64,000 nt of DNA from positions 1 to 64,000 of the forward strand of contig CALBSQ010000360.1 of the NCBI GenBank assembly GCA_937967325.1. The letters are read 5' to 3'. Source of the stretch: an uncultured Chloroflexota bacterium. GTDB taxonomy: Bacteria; Chloroflexota; UBA4733. The notes below the pieces were generated by a model. That model had not been told where the DNA came from, did no database searches, and saw only the letters and a program-made list of their open reading frames with translations. A program made the translations under genes and the position numbers. Shown here piece after piece: positions 59,978 through 64,000 of this stretch (position 1 is its first letter; every line of letters begins with the position of its first letter).

Positions 59978-60415
59978 GTGTCGACAATGGGCAAGAGCGC
60001 GCATGCACTGGGGTCGATGTACGGCTCGACATCTACGGCTGCCGCAAGCGGGGATGAGCTCGTCCTCTTGGCGGAGCGAAGTCGCCAGCCTTTTGACCCC
60101 GAGGTAACGCTGTTCGCCGATGAGTCGCCGGAGAGCCAGGAGGCGCAGCGCCTCCCGGAGTCAGCCGGCGAGGAGTTTCGCACGCTTCGGGCCACCGGCG
60201 ATCGTATCCCGTCCGCGGTCTTCGCGCTGGCCGCGTTTGACGGCGTGACCGGGGTCCGGGAGCTGATTCGCGAGCTCGGTTCCTTTGACCAGGCAGTCGC
60301 CACGGCTTATGATCGGCACATTGATCATGGTCGGCGTACCGCGCGTGCTCGCGCCGACTCGTGCCGAGATCAGAAGCACGACGAATATGCTATTCCCCGG
60401 CGCGACATCGAGTAG
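59978..60415 (+). CDS. Unknown protein sharing a motif block with the fragment at 57330
   Basis: GTG 59978, with GGAG closely upstream, opens 145 codons. The middle reads RQPFDPEVTLFADESPESQE, then AGEEFRTLRATGD, FDGVTGVRELIRELGSF and DQAVATAYDRHIDH. The last 30 residues are Arg-rich and may be read-on sequence after a lost stop. The 57330 fragment shares the first block. I do not recognise the family and see no membrane or signal segment. Adjacent genes are the DUF433/DUF5615 pair and an ADP-ribosyltransferase-like fragment. Confidence 0.45.
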   Translation: MSTMGKSAHALGSMYGSTSTAAASGDELVLLAERSRQPFDPEVTLFADESPESQEAQRLPESAGEEFRTLRATGDRIPSAVFALAAFDGVTGVRELIRELGSFDQAVATAYDRHIDHGRRTARARADSCRDQKHDEYAIPRRDIE

Positions 60416-60525
60416 CACCCAGGCCGTACATTCAGACGCCAATCTGACTCTGTGGTAGACGGTCTCCCGAACCGCTCCTCACCGTTGCGGCGTCTAACAC
60501 GGCCGGCGCATGCGGGCTCGAGTCG

Positions 60526-60765
60526 ATGATGCCCGGTCCGCAGAGATTTCAGCGGCACGACGTCCGCCCTCGTCGGGTCTACGGCTATCACGGTACCAGT
60601 GCAGCCGCCGCGGAGCTGATCTTGCGGGACGGATTCATGGCGAGCAAACGGTCGTACGACTGGTTGGGGGACGGCGTGTACTTCTGGGGAGCCATTGGCC
60701 CAACGCTCGATCATTGCCGGTGTGCCGTATCCTGCCCGAGAAACTGGCTAGTAACGTGTGCGTAG
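60526..60765 (+). pseudogene. N-terminal fragment of an ADP-ribosyltransferase-like protein
   Basis: The frame encodes VYGYHGTSAAAAELILRDGF, then SYDWLGDGVYFWG. This matches the start of small ADP-ribosyltransferase-fold proteins (YHGTS...I...GF, DWLGxGVYFWE). After VYFWG the sequence no longer resembles the family, and a stop follows within 25 codons, so about half of the domain is missing. The start is uncertain. It is probably a broken toxin-like gene. Confidence 0.5.
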
Positions 60766-60792
60766 AGCCTGTAAGCGGGCAATCGTGGCCCG

Positions 60793-61664
60793 CTAGCCCT
60801 GCGGAGACGGCACCGTCTCCGCGGCTCGGGCTCGAACGAATTCTTGTACAGCCGCTCGGAACTTCTCCGGCTCCTCGGCGTACGGGAAGTGCCCGCTCTC
60901 TTCGAACGCCACGAGCTCGGCGCGTGGGATGCCGTCGCGCAGGACCTCACTCTGGCGGATGGGAACCCGGGGATCGTGGCGCCCGCACAGGATAAGGGTG
61001 GGCACCGCGATCTCGCCCAGATGGTCGGTCAAGTCGTAGGCGTGCCGCTGGATCGCCTCGCCGAACGCCCGCAGCCGGGGTCGCACCGTGCCCTCGCTTC
61101 CCGTCGCAAGGAATGCCGAAAGGAGATCCTTGTTGTGGGTACTCAACTCAACGATGAGGTCCGACCAGTGGCGTCGATCGGCGGAGGACGCCGCCGGGTC
61201 GTGCAAGAGTGCCGCGGCCTCGTCGAGGGCGGCGCGCCGCGGGTGGATCGGGTGGTAGATGGAAGATGGCTCCTCGACGAACCGCCAGCTAGGCGCCCGC
61301 CGCTGACAATGAGGCCGGTGAGTGCGCGGGGGTGGCGCAGGGCGTATTGCAGGCCCACCATGCCGGCGATTGTCGCGCCCGCGAATATCCACGGCTCCCC
61401 GCCCAGCTCCAACCGCACCGCCTCAAGGTCGTCGACGAGGCGGTTCATGGAGAGATCATCGGGCGACGTGGCGATCGAGGATCTGCCAACGCCGCGCGGG
61501 TTGACCGACACCAGGCGACCGGCGCTGGAGAGCGCGTCGAGGAAGGGCGCGGTGCGTGCAGACCGCGCGAGGTCTGAGTGGGCGAGATACTGGTGCGCCG
61601 TGCAAACCAGCGGGCCGCCGGAGCTGCTGAGGAAGACCTCGATCCTTACCGCACCGATCTCCAC
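60793..61664 (-). pseudogene. Frameshifted alpha/beta hydrolase
   Basis: GTG 61664, with GAGG upstream, begins EIGAVRIEVFL and continues through VSVNPRGVGRS and FAGATIAGMVGLQYALRHP to LTGLIVSGG. There the frame changes, and the second frame resumes with SWRFVEEPSSIYHPIHPRR, then LILCGRHDPRVPIRQSE (acid) and EESGHFPYAEEPEKF (histidine). A one-base loss in the GGCGGGCG run near 61296-61302 explains the shift. The nucleophile elbow reads GATIAG rather than GxSxG, so the serine is also missing. It is either decayed or contains a sequencing error plus a natural substitution. Confidence 0.7.
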
Positions 61665-61856
61665 GAACCTCGGCGACAATATCGCCACGAGAGATGCCCT
61701 TTCGCGACTTCTCGGATGTGACTCTGCGGCGTCGACGGCGTCCACACCACCGCCCCTCATGCGGGAGTTCCCGTAGGTCAGGCATGGTACCGTCTGTTTA
61801 CCATTGGCCATATTCGGCAGCGGATGAATACCTTGCACGAAGTGCGGTTTAAGTAA

Positions 61857-62396
61857 ATGACATACATAGCGTTCCTACGCGGCATCAACGTCGGCGGCCA
61901 CACCGTGAAGATGGAACGCCTGCGCGCGCACTTCGCCGAGCTCGGTCTGGCCAATGTCCGAACGTACATTCAAAGCGGCAACGTCTTCTTCGAGACAGAG
62001 CAAACGGACCGGAGGACATTAACACAAACCATTGAGCAACATCTGCACAGCGTCTTGGGTTACGACGTTCCCGTATTCTTGCGCTCGATCCCGGAGCTCG
62101 AGCAGATCCTGGCCATCGATCCGTTTCGCAGCATGGACGTCACGCCTGACATGCGGCTGTGCATCACCTTCACCGCCGACGCCATAGCGAATGATCTGGC
62201 TTTACCGCTCTATTCGGCCAAGCGGGATATGGCCGTCGTCCACACCACCGATCAGGAAGCGTTTGTGGTGTGGTACCTCATCAATGGCCGGCCGCCTGCC
62301 GCGAGCGGCATCCTAGACAAGGCGCTCGGATCCAAGACGACCACGCGCTTCTTACATACCACCGCCAAGATCCTGCAGGCGGCCAAGGATAGTTGA
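61857..62396 (+). CDS. DUF1697 domain-containing protein
   Basis: The 179-residue protein has the DUF1697 signatures MTYIAFLRGINVGGH at the start, VRTYIQSGNVFFET, and LGSKTTTRFLHTTAKI at the end. DUF1697 proteins are common small cytosolic proteins of unknown function. ATG 61857 begins the domain. It is an intact gene in a zone of broken ones. Confidence 0.9.
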   Translation: MTYIAFLRGINVGGHTVKMERLRAHFAELGLANVRTYIQSGNVFFETEQTDRRTLTQTIEQHLHSVLGYDVPVFLRSIPELEQILAIDPFRSMDVTPDMRLCITFTADAIANDLALPLYSAKRDMAVVHTTDQEAFVVWYLINGRPPAASGILDKALGSKTTTRFLHTTAKILQAAKDS

Positions 62397-62450
62397 CGAA
62401 GCCTTGGTGACTACCTCAAATCGATCCGACGGCGGGAGGGCGACCAGAGG

Positions 62451-63228
62451 TCAGGTGGCAGTTGCTAGTCCGGGTGAATGCTGAGAGGACCGTCCTCGCG
62501 CTGCCCAGGCGCGAGCGACGAGACGGATGGAGCCGTCGTCGGTCTTCGGCAGATTGGCCCGGATGCATTCCCGCCGCACCGCGCGCCGCTCCTCGGTGAG
62601 CGACATCGCATAGCTCGGCGCGGGACCTTGCCCGTCGAGGAATGGTGACCAGTAATCGTCGAAGTCGCGGAAGACCGTCGGGACATCGATGGCGCGCACC
62701 GCCACGTCCTCCAGCCTCGCAGCAGTGAAGAGCCGTTCCAGCGACTCCGGGCTGCAGATCGGGAAGCGCCGGCCTTCGTCCAGCTCCATGGCGGCGGGAT
62801 CGAGCTGCGCGGCGGCGTCCCAGAAGTGGCGCATGAGCTGCATCTCGCCGGCGTAGTCCCAGACGTAGATGGCCACGGCGCCGCCGGGGCGGGTGACCCT
62901 GGCCATCTGCGCCAGCCCGCGGCCCGGCCGCGGCAGGAAGTTCAGGACCAGCCCGGAGACCGCCGCGTCGAAGCCGGCTCGACCGAAGGGGAGCGTCTCG
63001 GCGTCGCCCTGTCGGAACTCCGCGCGGCCGTCTGGGATTTGCTCACGGGCATAGGCGACATGGCCTTCCGAGGCGTCGACGCCCGTGACCGCGGCCGGCG
63101 CCGCACCCGACATCGAGCCAGCGGCTCCCCGCAGGCACGGCAAGCCACGCCAGGAACTCGCGTGCAGCCAGCCGGCTCCATCGGCCGACGTATAGCTCAT
63201 ACGCGGCCCCGCTCGCCCAGATGCTCAT
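62451..63228 (-). pseudogene. Class I SAM methyltransferase with an internal deletion and frameshift
   Basis: ATG 63228, with GGAGG 5 nt upstream, encodes SIWASGAAYELYVGRWS and motif I WLDVGCGAG. The rest continues in another frame from AAVTGVDASEGHVAYAR (motif II), LPFGRAGFDAAVSGLVLNFL and VTRPGGAVAIYVWDYAGE. The normal segment between motif I and motif II (about 12 residues) is missing, so a deletion of about 32 nt inside GC-rich repeats both removed it and shifted the frame. The product could not bind SAM normally. It is separated by about 80 nt from a transposase remnant. Confidence 0.7.
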
Positions 63229-63303
63229 CGCGACCTCCGCCTCTGGCGCTCCCGAGATGGCGAGCGCCGGCGACTCCCCTCGCTGCGACCGCCCCGCCGG
63301 GCG

Positions 63304-63480
63304 AGTATAGCGGCTGAACCAGGGTAGGGGGCAGGAGATCTGGAGCAAGCCGAGGTAGTTACTGGCTTTCTTGTCCCAGCGGATCCGGAACGTCCGGCAC
63401 TTCGACAGCCTGGCAACGTCCATTCACCAACCCACCGACGCACCTTGTGCTGCACCTTCCGTGGCGGCCTCGGATCGCTA
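63304..63480 (-). mobile_element. 3' remnant of an IS5-like transposase gene, frameshifted
   Basis: Minus-strand frames read RRWVGEWTL and, after a one-base slip near 63415, LSKCRTFRIRWDKKASNYLG and LLQISCPLPWFSRY. These correspond to the conserved C-terminus of IS5-type DDE transposases (RWVVERTLAWLxxCRxLxIRxEKKAxNYLGLxQLAC). No catalytic DDE residues, terminal inverted repeats or target duplication remain visible. It abuts the damaged methyltransferase gene. Confidence 0.6.
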
Positions 63481-63796
63481 ATCAGCCGGACGAGGGGCTT
63501 GTCGCAATAGCCCGCGACCGCGCCTCAGACGATGGAATGGTCGTATCCCTTGTTCAGGCGCTGACGCGGTTACTCCCGTGATTCAAGGGTAACAGAGCAC
63601 AACGGGCTGAGGAGTGGCAGAGTGGCGCTTGCCCCTCGCCGACATCGCCGGTATATACGAGCGAGGAGCGTTCAGCGTAGTCCCGCTCCGCTTCGGGTCA
63701 GTGATCAAGCCGATCGGCATACGAGAATTGCTCAGCCAGGACACGGTTCGGCACAGGCCGCCTTGACACTGCCGGCCAACAGAGTACGACAAAGAG
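63481..63796. other. Spacer without a supported gene
   Basis: This 316-nt stretch between the transposase remnant and the zinc-ribbon gene contains short open frames on the minus strand only, with no recognisable family, no hairpin element and no clear promoter. It may be further insertion-sequence or gene debris. Confidence 0.4.
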
Positions 63797-64000
63797 ATGT
63801 GCTATTGCTCCCGCTGCGGCTATGCCTCCGCATCGCCTGCGAACTACTGTCCCAACTGCGGCCAGAAGATGCGCGAGCAGCCTGTGCCGATGCAAGGAGC
63901 TACATCGAGCGACGTATTACTCACCAATCTGAGGCCGAACGCCGAAGCGCCGTTCCATCGAGAGCGCAGGTCTTCTACGCCCGCCACGGTGTTCCTGGTC
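63797..64000 (+). CDS. Zinc-ribbon protein, N-terminus (runs off the right edge)
   Basis: ATG 63797 opens 68 codons without a stop to the window end. The start MCYCSRCGYASASPANYC followed by PNCGQKM has two CxxC pairs of a zinc ribbon, as in double-zinc-ribbon or zinc-ribbon membrane proteins whose later parts vary. The residues that follow are polar and Arg-rich. The upstream AAAGAG is a weak ribosome site. What the rest of the protein does cannot be seen. Confidence 0.6.
   Translation, partial: MCYCSRCGYASASPANYCPNCGQKMREQPVPMQGATSSDVLLTNLRPNAEAPFHRERRSSTPATVFLV

Overview
The window reads as a GC-rich (by eye about two thirds GC) chromosomal segment of a free-living heterotroph, most likely a Chloroflexota bacterium. 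That placement is inference. It rests on an LL-diaminopimelate-type aminotransferase, AfsR-like regulators with HTH plus NB-ARC plus LuxR parts, Tat/lipobox sugar-binding proteins with long Ala/Ser/Thr linkers, Uma2 genes, frequent GTG/TTG starts, and several families of terminal-inverted-repeat miniature elements between genes. There is no rRNA, tRNA, CRISPR array or intact insertion sequence.

Layout. 0-3 kb: an aspartate-family pair (DapL-like aminotransferase, homoserine dehydrogenase). 3-5.8 kb: one large regulator split by a single in-frame TGA, with a cytochrome P450 3' remnant behind it. 6-9.5 kb: a zinc-type dehydrogenase, a promoter followed by a large multi-hairpin RNA candidate (about 7300-7745), an aldose 1-epimerase and an F420/NADP oxidoreductase-like protein. 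9.7-17.7 kb: a double M16 peptidase, a lipocalin-like lipoprotein coupled to an MMPL transporter that carries an in-frame repeat insertion, and a Gfo/Idh/MocA oxidoreductase. 18-21.5 kb: a tight operon of phosphohexomutase, DUF1611 (DgcN-like) and dipeptide epimerase (DgcA-like). 21.6-29.3 kb: Uma2, a divergent TetR/CPBP pair, alcohol dehydrogenase, methionine aminopeptidase, thioredoxin reductase, an EamA transporter and GreA. 29.3-43.5 kb: a methyltransferase, two convergent GT4 glycosyltransferases, a sugar isomerase-like TIM barrel, an AAA ATPase, an orphan solute-binding protein, a VOC protein, a DUF4012 membrane protein, and a hybrid histidine kinase facing a response regulator with a 148-nt 3' overlap. 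43.7-54.7 kb: an ABC uptake and catabolic cluster with two more binding proteins, two permeases, a serine hydrolase, M28 and M55 peptidases and a dehydrogenase, but no ATPase gene. 54.9-57.3 kb: an ABC exporter with a MarR regulator. 57.3-64 kb: an accessory, decaying zone with Uma2, DinB, a DUF433/DUF5615 pair, a duplicated unknown family, an ADP-ribosyltransferase-like fragment, a frameshifted hydrolase, a deleted methyltransferase, a transposase remnant and a zinc-ribbon gene cut by the window edge.

Themes. The binding proteins, permeases, hydrolases, epimerases and dehydrogenases suggest scavenging of sugars and of D-amino-acid-containing peptides such as cell-wall debris. The intergenic DNA is unusually rich in hairpin elements: at least five unrelated inverted-repeat families, one inside a transporter gene and one supplying the C-terminus of an enzyme. 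The best candidate for something undescribed is the RNA at about 7300-7745. It starts about 7 nt downstream of a TTGACA-N17-TAAGCT promoter and holds at least ten hairpins, five capped by GNRA tetraloops on the plus strand.
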